Shown: positions 41,701 to 53,700 of the stretch, in pieces | Position numbering within the stretch: position 1 is the first letter of the stretch | Layout: each line of letters begins with the position of its first letter | Source of the DNA: Branchiostoma belcheri | Taxonomy: Eukaryota > Chordata > Leptocardii > Amphioxiformes > Branchiostomatidae | NCBI RefSeq assembly: GCF_001625305.1 | Contig: NW_017802380.1 | Span: forward strand, 2,695,469-2,759,468 | Reading direction: 5' to 3' | Length of the DNA: 64,000 nt | Program-made: the position numbers and the translations under genes | Notes under the pieces: model-generated | What the model was told of the DNA's origin: nothing | Seen by the model: the letters and a program-made list of their open reading frames with translations, nothing else | The model's database searches: none

Positions 41701-44700
41701 GTATGTTGCTGACTAAACTGCCTAAAACTCCCTAAGCTTTGATTGGACTTTGTTTTTCTAGGCTAAAATTTCAGCTGAACAATTTAAGACATTGGACTAA
41801 AGCATTTCTTTCAACTTTTGTTTTTATACATAGCTTCCCTTAGTTTTGATTTGCCAAAAAACAGTTATCTGAAGAGTGTAATAGTTTCTTAACTTTTGGA
41901 TTTTGAATTATAATCTTGTTGGCCACTTACCACAGAATAATTTGCTGAGGTGCAATTTTCCAGCCTCATTAAGGAACACAGTAAGGTAGATCTAAATGAC
42001 GAATCTTGCATTCTCCAGAAAGTGCTATGTTGTGTACATGTACTTGATGGTATGAGCAGTGCAGTGAACTAATTGGGAATGCCAATTAAGCCTGAATGTG
42101 TTCACTGCAACTCCTTTCTGTGCAGAAGAAAGTAGAACATGTAGAAGTACAGTCTCCAAGGCAGTATTTCCTGGCGAGTCTTGCCCTGACACTGACCTGT
42201 TGGGACTGAGGAAAGGACATCATCAGCTGTTGCTCCTGTCCTGGCAGCGACATTACGGAGTCATGCAGCGGACCATGAAATTGCTGCCTGAGCCATCCCT
42301 TTTACACAATGCTCAGGGGCACAGCCCAGACACCAAGTAAAAGCCATGCATCGTCTGAGAAATCCTCCAGAGTGGTTTGTGGTTCATCCATTTTAGATAG
42401 GACATTTCTGCTGACTTTGTCAAGGAAATCCAGTCGTTCGACAGTAGGAATGTCCTCTTTGTCATGATTAGGAAGGCTTCAAGTTGTCATAACTTCGTTT
42501 CCTTCCTTTTGAACAATCTTGGGAAGAGACAAGACAACAAGGAAAAGCCATTAGGTCTTTCATTTTGAACAGCACCTGGGTTCTGCCGATATGTCAAAAA
42601 TTTCATCTGTTTGAATGATTTTGCACATGTAGTTTGATAGGTGAGATGGAAGGCTGTCAAAGCTTTATTTTCTGGGGCACAGACAAGACTTTCATTATGA
42701 AAAGGCATATCTTGTCTTCACAGCTGTTAGTGCCTAGTTTGATCAATCCCGAACAGGAGTTTCATGCTGGAATATCAAGGAAGTTCAGTCATTAGAAACC
42801 AGCAATATATATGTCTTGGAGAAGGCACCATTGTCACAGCGTCATTCCATTACCAAGGAGATGTCCCAAATGCACAGCCTTGAGTCATTGTGATACTGCT
42901 TTTTGTAGGAGTGATACCCGGAGCAAAATAGGCAGGTATCAATCATGGCTACTGAAAAGGTTATATCGCAGCTATGCACAATACATCTCTGATGAGTGGA
43001 ACTTTAATCTCAAGTTGCGGGAAATGGCACCGTCGTATCTTCAATTTTCAGCCGCAGCCAGGCTTTAGTGTTGGCAATGGTATCTGGAGACACAGTGGAA
43101 CTTTTGAAGTGAGGTCAGCCACTCTGAGGAAGTCGACATTGATGGAAACGTAGCTGGTCTCTGTGTTAGATGACGACACACGGAGGATTTATGTTTAAGT
43201 GCTTTCAGCCCAGGGAAAGGAAATTCGTGAGGTGTTCTATTGCTGACGGCTGAATGTCTTGAAGCAGAATAGTATAGACTGCAATCTTTCAAGGAAAGGT
43301 GTAGCAAACATGACATGGCCCTTTAACTTTTATTATGCTAACATACATGTAACCTATACCTTTTGTTAAGGCCCTCAACTGATTTCATGTCTGGCAACAA
43401 ATTTAGACAGTCTGCAATCCCTTCTCTCAACTACGGTATACACTGGTTTAGGCTTTGGTGAAAATATTATAAAGTGCTCTCTATCTAAAAGAAAACATTT
43501 ACTACCAGTGGTACTAAAAAAAACTGTTGTAATCTAGAGATCAAGAAAAATGATTGTGAGCAAATTGAATTTAAAGTCACACATCCTCTGAAGTTCTATA
43601 ACAAAAGGAAATGCCTAAAGTATTGTGCAGGATTGTTCTTCAGAAGAGGACCTTTGTCCTTAATGGAAAAATGGCCAGCAGCACTCCCCGTGGCTTTCCT
43701 TTGGTTTCCATAATAACACGCTCTAGCTGCTGCAGCCGTAGTCATGTGCAGAACCCTGTGTGTGTGGTTAACGGACTTGGTATTTACCTGTGAGCCGTGA
43801 AAAATCAGTTTGAAGTGGTGGAATCGTCTGGGGAATACCTCTCTGTGTAAGCTGGCAGAGGTATGCATACAGCGATATCAGATTTTATTGCTGGCCATTC
43901 AAATTGATGGGCCGTGCAGTTTTGCTATGCATTTCAATGTCGGCAGGTACTGTACATGTTGCGCTGATGCATTTTACTGACTTTTCTGAAAAAGATTTGA
44001 AACCTTGATATGTTACCGGTCTTTGAGGGGAATGTTGCGTGCATTTGGTAAAGCTCTTCAGAAGGCACAACATACTTTCAAGAACCAGTGATACTTCTTG
44101 CAAGAAGGGACAGTAATTTTGGTCAGGCCAAAACAATTTTGTTTGCTGGCTCTCGGATTTTTGCATGTCATGGCTTCATTCAAACTGCTGAAATCAAAGA
44201 CTGCATTGATAAATGAAAAACTTGCACTAAAACTTAGAACACTTATCGGGGATTCTCTTTAACTGTTGCTGCTAAAAGTATGATTTTTTGTGGTTGATTC
44301 AGAACCTGAATGGTACATGCACAATTTTTTTTTGCAAATCAGCAAAAAAAAATGAAGCAGACAAATCTGCGAACCAAGAGGTTCAATGGCCTCAGCTTGC
44401 TGCATGCAACTAATATAATAAGACCTGAGAGGGTGGTGTAAGGCAGATAGAGGATTACCCGAGCACCTGCCATGCCAGACTCTACACATTTATAACATTG
44501 ACCTGTCTGCTGGGAGCTCCTGCACTTCACCCCTTTGCAGATGAAATAAATGGTCTCCCCGCTAGTGAAGTGGTCCGCCCTGTCGTATGTCAGTGGGGTT
44601 TTACTGAACAGGACTGTCTGTCTAATGGGATAAGGACTACTAAAGGGCTGGGAAGCAATAATGGGCAACTTCAGCCCATCAGATAACAGAAAGATGTGGT

Positions 44701-47700
44701 TTTGTAACTTCTCCTTAGAGACTTTCGGACACATGTATTTTGTAACAATGTGGAATAGAAAGCTATTGGGAGTGCCAATGTAATATATTGTTGTTATTCA
44801 CCAGCCTGCTTCACATCCTTTTCTCTTATTAATGGAAGATCTTGGTATGTCCTTACTGTGCATCAGATAACAGAAAGATGTGGTTTTGTAACTTTTCCTT
44901 GGAGAACTTCACAATGTGTCTTGTGTAAACATCGTGAATAGAAAGTTATTGTGTTATGAAATATTGTTATTCGCAAGTCTGCCTCACACCCTATCCCCTT
45001 ATTAATGGGAGATCTTGGTATTTCCTTACTGTGTTAAGGTATGAAATCCATCTTGAAGCATACAGTACCAACCACAGACATACGTTACCAGTGATACAAA
45101 GGAACTATCACCTTTAAAAAGAGTTTGTCAATGCAGGAACATGATTTTCTGTGAGGAGGCATGGCCAGTGCATTCATTTGTGGACAGCGTTTTAATGCAC
45201 TCTTATTTTATCTTGGAAGTATGTATGTAAGGTGGCTTTTCTCAGACCATGGAACATGTGATACATGTAGTTACAAATGGGTGCCATCCTCCATACTTTC
45301 TGCCGACTTCTAATGTCGCATTAGGAGCTGATGAAAACTATAAAGGATGGCTCCCAGGCTAAAACAAGGTACCTTTTAAACTTGAAAAAAGTTTTAAAGT
45401 TTTCATCGTGTTTCATGTACCTTACAGGCTCACTGTAAGTATAAGCAGGGCAATGGGCCATCCTCCTTAGTTTCCGCTGACTCCTAATGTCACTGGACAC
45501 CGAGGATGGCACCCAGGCTAAAGCAAGGTACCTTTTAAATTTAAGAAATTAAAGTTTTCACTTTCTTCCTTCCAGGCTCACTGTGAGTGTAAGCAGGGCT
45601 ATGTGGACCTAGTGGAGGGACAGGGCTGCGGTTTGATCGACATCTGTCAACACGACAACCCCTGCCACAGGAATGCCAACTGTACCACCGTGGCGCCCGG
45701 ACAGACAGAGTAAGTCACTCACTCACTCAGTCCCCTCCAAGCCTAGTGTATCTGTATCTGTATAGCCAGTATAACCGCCCCTACGCATAACACATCAGCT
45801 AGTGGCGCTTGGGGCTCCAGTAGCTTTTTCCATCTCGGACAATCGGCAGCCAATCTGCGTCTTCTCACTTCGTTCTCCATGGTCCTTCTCCACGTCTCCA
45901 TAGAACATCCTCTCACTCTTCTTCCCTGTGGCATCCGCCTCAATGCCACTCTTGTCAAATCAGTAACTGTTGCTGGTTTGTGAGTACGCGTCTCGAAAAT
46001 CGATGCTCCTCCCGACAGGAAGATTACAGGGAAGCCGAGAAATGTTTCACAGTTGATATCCCCGAACATCCCCGGAATGGTGATGGCTTACCTCAGAAGC
46101 CTGTCCTTTCACTGGGGATCAGAACCAGTTATGTATGCCTCCATTACATGTATGGATGGCTACTGTATGTCAACTTGACAAATGTTGCACTCCCTTGATG
46201 TATTTTGTCATCTGAAGTGACAGATTTTAACAGAAAAACAGACATAATATAACTTTTTTGAAATAGTTTATTGTTGTTCTTAGGTACTTGAGATTTGTAC
46301 TATAGATGTACTTTGTTACTGGCACTGTGAATAAAGTCTTTTTTGAATTTTTAGTTTGAATGCTGTAAATTTTTAATACTATTGTACATCTGAATTCCAC
46401 TTTGTAAGTATGATTTAAGTCTTTTGGCTTAGATTTAAGTTTGAATTCTTAAAATTATAATTCTATAACAGGTTTACCCAGTCAGCTAACCCTATACATA
46501 CTTCCTTATTCATCTTTTGAATTCTGTGAAAAATGACTCACCATTATATGTCACTTTGTTCCTTAAGGTGTGTCTGCAAATTGGGGTACGTGGGAGATGG
46601 TATCAACTGCTACGGAAACATCTTGGAGGTAAGGAATTATCTTTCAGACGCCTTAATGGTGTCTCTTCTTCAGTCTTGCCTGAAGATTGATAAGATCAGG
46701 GCTGCTGCTGATATTTAGTTGACAGCTCAGTCAAATGTGTAAATAAGTGCTATTGTTCATTTGAGATCTGTAGTCCACTTTGTGACTATGAATAAAGCCT
46801 TTTGTCTTAGTTTGAAGTTTGAATTCTGTAACTCGTAAGGAGAGCTAGTACGATACCAACTGCTCTAAAAACATCTTGGGAGTAAGGCATCATCCATCAC
46901 ACATTACTGATATTTCTCCCTCAGTCTGACATGTAATTGCCTGAAGACAGATAACATGATGTTTAGGTGAATGTACTTCTAAGACAGTAATGGGAGCTTT
47001 TTGCAAATCTGCTGCTCAAAGTAATGTGGCAGCTATCCTCTTTGGTGTAGCTAGTAAGTGGGCCTTAGCTTTAAGTGCATTTTGGTGCAAAATCTGCCTG
47101 TAGCATGGCTTGTGAGCAAACGGAGTTGTTTTTGGTCCACCCTGACTAATTTGTGCTCACCGAGTTTGGATATTACTTTCCGCACAGTTAGGAAGAGCAG
47201 CTCCGTGAAATTGAAGAGTTGGCTGCTTTAACTTTTTGACTTAAGGTTAAAAAAGATAGCGATGGTTGACGAAGCTGTACGCTTATTTGGAAGTCCGTAA
47301 AACAATTAAGTTCAGAGCAATGTAATTAAGGCAGAGGCGATTAAGGCTTCCTTGTTCCAATTATCGTGTAAAAAAGAGAAACGATCATCTCAGGTTGCCT
47401 CCTTGTTGGTGTCATTATTCTGTCATTTGGAAAATTGGATTAAGAAGCAACATGCTATGCTTGGACTTGGACCAGAATGGATGTGCAATACCCATCGCAA
47501 TGACAGCAATTAGAATTAGTGCCACTCTCGCTTAGCAGGGGACATGCATGCTTGCCTGATCAGGGCTGAAAGGGTCTACGAGCTGTTTGTGATATACTGA
47601 GGCTAACTGCAACTTGATTAATGCAGCACACTGTGAATTATGCTTACCTTCGCCGATTGAAATGCATCGTGCTGTTAGCCGTTGCCCCAGGCTGATCATG

Positions 47701-50700
47701 AGTTTGGTTACTAGTACCTTTAAAAGGTCAGGGTTTTTCACGCATAGAAAAATGAAAGGCACATCCTGTGGAGAGGGTGTGCAGCTCTGTAGAATATCAC
47801 CACATTGAAGCTTGAACCATTATTTATTTCGTAGCCTGTAGCATTAATTTTTCTCTGATTGAAGCACCTGTGTCCGCAAGCTGTAACACAATACAGCAGA
47901 AGGAAATACGTCAGTCCCAGATATTTTGGCTACAGGAATTCCATCTGGAGTCAAAGACTTTTTGAACAGATGCTTTAATTCAACAAACAAAGAAACAAAC
48001 GAATAAATGAGATAAATGATAATGCTACTCAAGGACTTTCTAAAGGGTGTGGACGCAGCCAGGTTGGATATTACTATACCTACGGAAATGCTTCAGAATC
48101 TACAAACCATTGAATAATTCACATCTGGTAGCTTTAGTGCCCTGTTCTGTAGAAAAGCAAGAGAGTGTCAACTTGATGAGGAATAGAGATAAATCACCAA
48201 AACACACAGTTAAACTTAAAGGAGATGCACTGAGGAGAGAGTGTGATAGGGCTCATTTGGTTAAACCTTAAAAGAACCGCGCTGACCCCTTGCATGTTGA
48301 GTTCGATGACGGTTTAGACAGATTCTGGTATGTTTCGTCGAACCCAACGATTTCCCATTAGAAAAGCGTTTTGATTTCTTGATGAAGTTATTTACGAGAT
48401 GAAAGTGGCTGTCAGTCTCTATCGGAGCGGTGTCCGAGGGACCTTGTGTAATGAGTGGCTATTCATCATGATGAGAGGACATTGATCCGAGCGGAAGGCT
48501 GCCTGATCGAAAATGAATAGTCCATGCAGGTAACAGGGCAGCGCAGGCGCTGAAGTATCGAGGAGGTTTTCCTATCGGAAATGAATTCTCGGCGGTGTCA
48601 GTCACAGGAAATTTTGTCAAATGGCTGTCATTTCTGCTTAGCTCTGAAGTTCGTAAGGTCACAGCAGTAATGCATTGTGCATAATCTGAAACGATATCTA
48701 GGGTTAAAAAGTTACCACCTGACCAACAAAGCTAATGAAACTCAACAATATCTCCATCTTCTGGTCCTGACAATGATTAAAATGTACAGACTGTGACATA
48801 TTTTACTTAACACTGAAGTAATTGAAGGAATATAGCAGGATATGCTTCAGCGAACAGCTTAGACCTAATGGATGCACGTTGCCTTTTAGGTCCCTTTGAC
48901 GTAGCTCAAACTTTTTCTTTTTCAACTTTGCACCTGAACTTTTTAATCTAAGCCTGGTGTGCTCGCCAAGGTCAAAGCTTTTAAAGCAGGGCCCACTGGG
49001 ATGTGCTGGCATCAGTGTGTGTCTCCACAATCATACATCATTGAAACGCTACCAGGGAAGAGGTCTGACCCCACACTTACTCTGTGTGCTGTCAGCGGAA
49101 AGGTCCCCACCCTGAGTGTACCGGGGAGGGCTGCTGTCTTCAATAGGTAGACTGATTGCACCCAGGGAAATTTCTGCACTTGCATTGATTCAGACTGCCT
49201 GGGTTTTGCTCGGGGGGTGTTTTCTTTAAATTTTCATGAGATTAGAAGTTGTAGTGTCACACTGTTGCTCTTACAACTTAAAGTTAAACCACAGTCTTTG
49301 TTCCTAAATTTGTGATTATTTGTTGAATCTGAATGGTTCTGAAGTTGTTCCTGACTCTAGTAAGTTTGAAAACTTGTGAAATTGTCTGCTACTGGAACTC
49401 ACCTGTTCCACAATTAGAAATGTTGCTTTCAGGAAGAGCAGTTAGCAATTTTGGGATGAAGTTTGTTTTCTACGCAATTCATATTCATTAAAATTCTGTT
49501 ACACTTCCAGCGCATCTCAGAGTTGAACAACGAGGACGGGGGACCACTGCGAGGCCACCTTGTGTACAGCAGTATCCTGCTACAGAGTGCCTATGCCAGG
49601 ACACTCACAAGGAATGGACCCTTCACAGTCTTCGTCCCCAACGATGCAGCATTCCAGAACAAGTTTGATGTGAGCAAAGTTAATGCCTTTGTCCTTATGT
49701 AACTTGATGTCCAACTTGTAAGTGACCTTTTTGTGAAAGTTCAGAAACTTGTGAAAATGTCTTGAAGTTACTAGAAGTTGTACCATTTTTCGAACATGAT
49801 TAGATGAGTTGAATAGTATGATATTCCTTGCCATACACGGTTGTTGTAAAAGTGTCTTAAAGGTACTAGAAGTTAGAACTTGTACACTTTTTTAAAATGC
49901 TGAGATCAGTAATGATATCCCTTGCCATACCAGGTTGTCCGACTAGTGAGTGACCTTCCGAAGGCCCAGCACCTTGCCAAGCTGCACATTTTACCCGGAC
50001 ACCTGACGGCTCACCAGCTCAACACCACCAACTCTGTCTTCAACCTGGAGGGAGCAGGGATGGAAATAGAACCAAATAAGGTAACAGGAGATACGTTGGT
50101 GAAGGTTAGACATCTAGACTCACAGAAAATTCAAACTCTACTACTAGATAAATTACAGAAATAACTTCCGGACATGCCAAAAAACAGTTACTCAAGCAAC
50201 TGGATATGTCCAGTTCCATATCCAGTTGCTTGAGTAACTGTTTTTTGGCATATCGTATTACCTGGATGTCTAACCTTCATCGACGTAACTTCCGGACATT
50301 TTGAGTGACATACACCATTTATCCATTTATCCAGTACGTAGTAGAGTTTGGATTTTACGTAACAGGAGATACTCTAGGATTTACCTTTTTTTTTTCAGCA
50401 GAAATTTAGAAAACTCGAGGATGACTACATGTATGTTCAGGCCCTGATACTGTCAAAACCAAGACACACACATTTCTGTCAGAATATCTGTATGTGTTTG
50501 TGTTCATTTTTCAATTCAGTATATATTTTTATTCCTGAGAGCCAACCAACAAATGAAACTGGCTTGACGACACATTTTGTGCCCTGACTTGAATCAGAGA
50601 TGGTTGGTTTCATGTATACGGGTGGCACTTTCTTCGATGCCGCATGTCTTGAACATACCTGACATTTCATTCCACAGAACTCCATGGATAATTCAATAGA

Positions 50701-53700
50701 CAGGCAGAAAACGAGGAAATTTACCGCGGGTCGTAGATGGGGTGATGGGAGATAAATATTGATAGTGGCTCCTTCATTTGTAGTAAAATTTCACAGTTGA
50801 CCCCTTGAATCGGGGGCAGTTAATTTTAGAGATAATCATGATCGTGTTTACCTCACCTTGTGATGTGTAATATTTAGGGTGGCAAGCGGAACACTAGGAA
50901 CAGTCTTTGAATATTGAAAGCAAGAAAAGATTCCAGTTGTGAAGATAAAAATTTTTGCTTGATAATCCAGATATTTTATTGGTAACATTAACTGCAATAT
51001 TAAAGGCAGGTGGCATGTAATAGATGAAACAGACATACAGTAAAAAGATGTTAAAAGTTTCAAAAGATCTTTGATTTACAAGTCCTAGAAGGCACTTTGG
51101 TGGTTGCCCTTTCAAGACTCTGAGAAAAATTAGAAGGACAGCCCATCAAGATGTTGGCATGTGGTAACTGTTCACAGGTTGTTTCTTGTGGCGACCACCT
51201 TCAGCATGATGAAGATTATGTGTTGTCAATCGTGCAGAAAAGCTTTTAGTGTCAGGCTTTGTTAGTGCGCTGTGCGTCTTGCATTCAAAGTGCCATTTCC
51301 CATTCTTCCCTGTTGCCGAAATGATGTGCCATTGAAAACAGTCATGACTTATTCTTAAAAATTCTTACTAAAAGCCGTCAGCCACCTGTCATCTCCATGT
51401 GGAGCTGATCCCTTTTTGTATGGAAACATTGTAGACTCTGCTTGTCTCACAAGTCCCCGTCTTAATTTTATTGGCACCTAAAGGAGGAGCCGCACTTAAA
51501 AGCATCCAGGAACGTTTTCATGGGTTCCTGTGGGAAAAGATAACACTTTACTGGGGAAAAGCAATGACAAAGAAGTCATGAATCTTCCAAAAAAAGACTT
51601 TATCTTCTTTTCCTCCCTGCCATTGTAACTTAGGGTCACTCAAAGTTTAAGTGATTTGGCCTATGGCTAGATTTATTGTTGCTGTATTATCCAGAAAAAA
51701 ATGTGCCTTAGCTGTCATCTGAAGACATTTTCTGCTGACAGGTATGTTTTCAGGTATGTTCACAAAAAGAATGGAATCATCGGTCAAGGACATGATGATC
51801 TGATATTTTATGAAAGGGTCTTACCTAAAGCACAGTTCTTTGTGCACTGTTGCTTAGGTAACCTCCTTCAATCTCACTCTTTTAAAAGTAAGATGTACTG
51901 GTTATGTACAATGACACATATTCAAAACACTACTGTAAGGTTAGAGGAAATTCCCAACTCTGGCAGAAGACAGTAACTTGGTATTTAAACTTGTACTTTC
52001 TTGAATGCATGACAACTTTTACATAATACGTTAAAACTTTGCCTCTGACATGTTTCAACAACTGTAATAATGTCTTCCATTGAATTTATCATCCCACTGA
52101 GGTGTCCTAATGTTATGTGTTAAGATCTATAGATAGAGCTGTAGGTTTCATTGTTAGTAAAAGAAACAAAATTATCTTGGAAGTTTTTGTAGTAAGTTTG
52201 AGTCCAACAGTAGGAGAATTTAAATACAGATGAGCTTTCTTGACAGCCCTTGGTAACGAGTAAAGACACTCTCTTTACACAACCATTCTTGAGCCAATGT
52301 TACCTTCCTCAGGGCATTTCTGACTAGTTCACATTGCAGGAAGGTGACAGACGCACCTACGAAAGGTGACAGATGGTCACTGAAATGTCGGCTGAATCAC
52401 ATGTGACTTAACAACCTTATGAAACTATTCACGGGAGCCCTTAACATTTACAGCATGACACTTTCCTGCGGGTCCGTCTTCTTGGGACCAATGTCAAGTC
52501 CAAGATGGTGTTTCCCGACATTGTTGCAGCCAATGGACTGATCCATGTGATAGACACGGTTCTGGACATGGACTCAGTGGTGCCCAGTATGCCAGAGGTA
52601 AGTCATTTTCTATGACAGATTACTTGTATTTTCCAAGAACTATTGTAGAGTGGAACTCGTTGATACACCAAGCGCAGTTTGAGCATCATCACTCATGCAT
52701 TTAGATGTGCAAAGGTTGGGGTTTTTCGGTGTAATATAACTAGCTGCTGCCATGCCGCGTGCCTGCAAAGCTGGTTTGTTACTCCAAATAAAAAAATAAA
52801 AGGGCAGTTATAAAGGTTTTATCTATTTTCCAAATTTACATTTGTATTCTCCAGTGCAAAATTTTATCCTTGTAATGCACCTACATGTAGTTCCCAATGT
52901 CAAACTCATTAATTTTTTTTAATTGGTCCCATCTACAATAATTGTGGCTTGTCAGCAGAGCCATTCGCATGTCAGCCTGGTTTAATTCTACATGTAATAA
53001 TACCTAATTATACTGTAATTATACATATGTGGATGTGTTTAACTTAGAAATGACCTTACATGAACCTTCCTCTCCAGGCTACCATCAAAGAGTTGATCGA
53101 GGTGGAAGGCAAATACAACCGGATGGAGGGATTATTAAAGGTAGGAGAATGTCTCACCAAATGTCCCAGGGCATCCATAACCACACGCAGGTGTCCTAAT
53201 GTACGGCCATATCCCCAGGTTTTCATCGCCTGTGATGCAAAGATTATCCCCAAGGAGCCGTTTGTTATTGCTAACCATTGATACAGGAAATTTAATAGCG
53301 TCAGTCAGCACATTACAGCACTTAGTGGCAGTCAGACTGCGATTATTCCTCCCTCCCTGCTAGCGGGACAATCCCTTAATTGATGCTGTATGCTGCTGCG
53401 ATTATGTCAGTAACTTTCCCTGCATTAAGGTAAAGGAAACCTGCACTATAAATCCTGCAGCCTTCCTGTGGAATCTGTGAATGGAGCTGAGCTCCTGCCA
53501 TAAATATTTTGGGTGCATATAATGATAGGGATTTTCAACACGATTGCTAAAAGGTCCATTTGGGGGAACCCAACTGTGTACAGCAAAAAACAAGGTGCTA
53601 ATAGTATAATTGATGTGGAAGAAGCATCATAAAGATTGAACATAATGGAACATACATGTATATGGCGTTCTTTAAAAACCTATAATGGTAGGGATTTCGT

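Larger units (their letters stand above)
28160..45575. other. Intron E-F (17.4 kb)
   Basis: Phase 0, the largest intron in the window. It contains a hAT-like element (34162-34583), a 183-bp tandem duplication (44678-45040) and a tandem unit carrying a ghost of the exon F start (45281-45575). GC-richer tracts without recognisable repeats (for example about 30940-31240 and 33690-33960) could be regulatory but are unproven. No nested gene recognised. Confidence 0.75.

Noticed and set aside
50081..50164. Possible extension of exon I to a stop at 50162-50164 (truncated FAS1 isoform)
   Set aside because: The frame reads through the donor for 27 codons, but joining at gtaaca to exon J restores the FAS1 H2 motif. 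The extension is ordinary intron read-through unless transcripts show otherwise.
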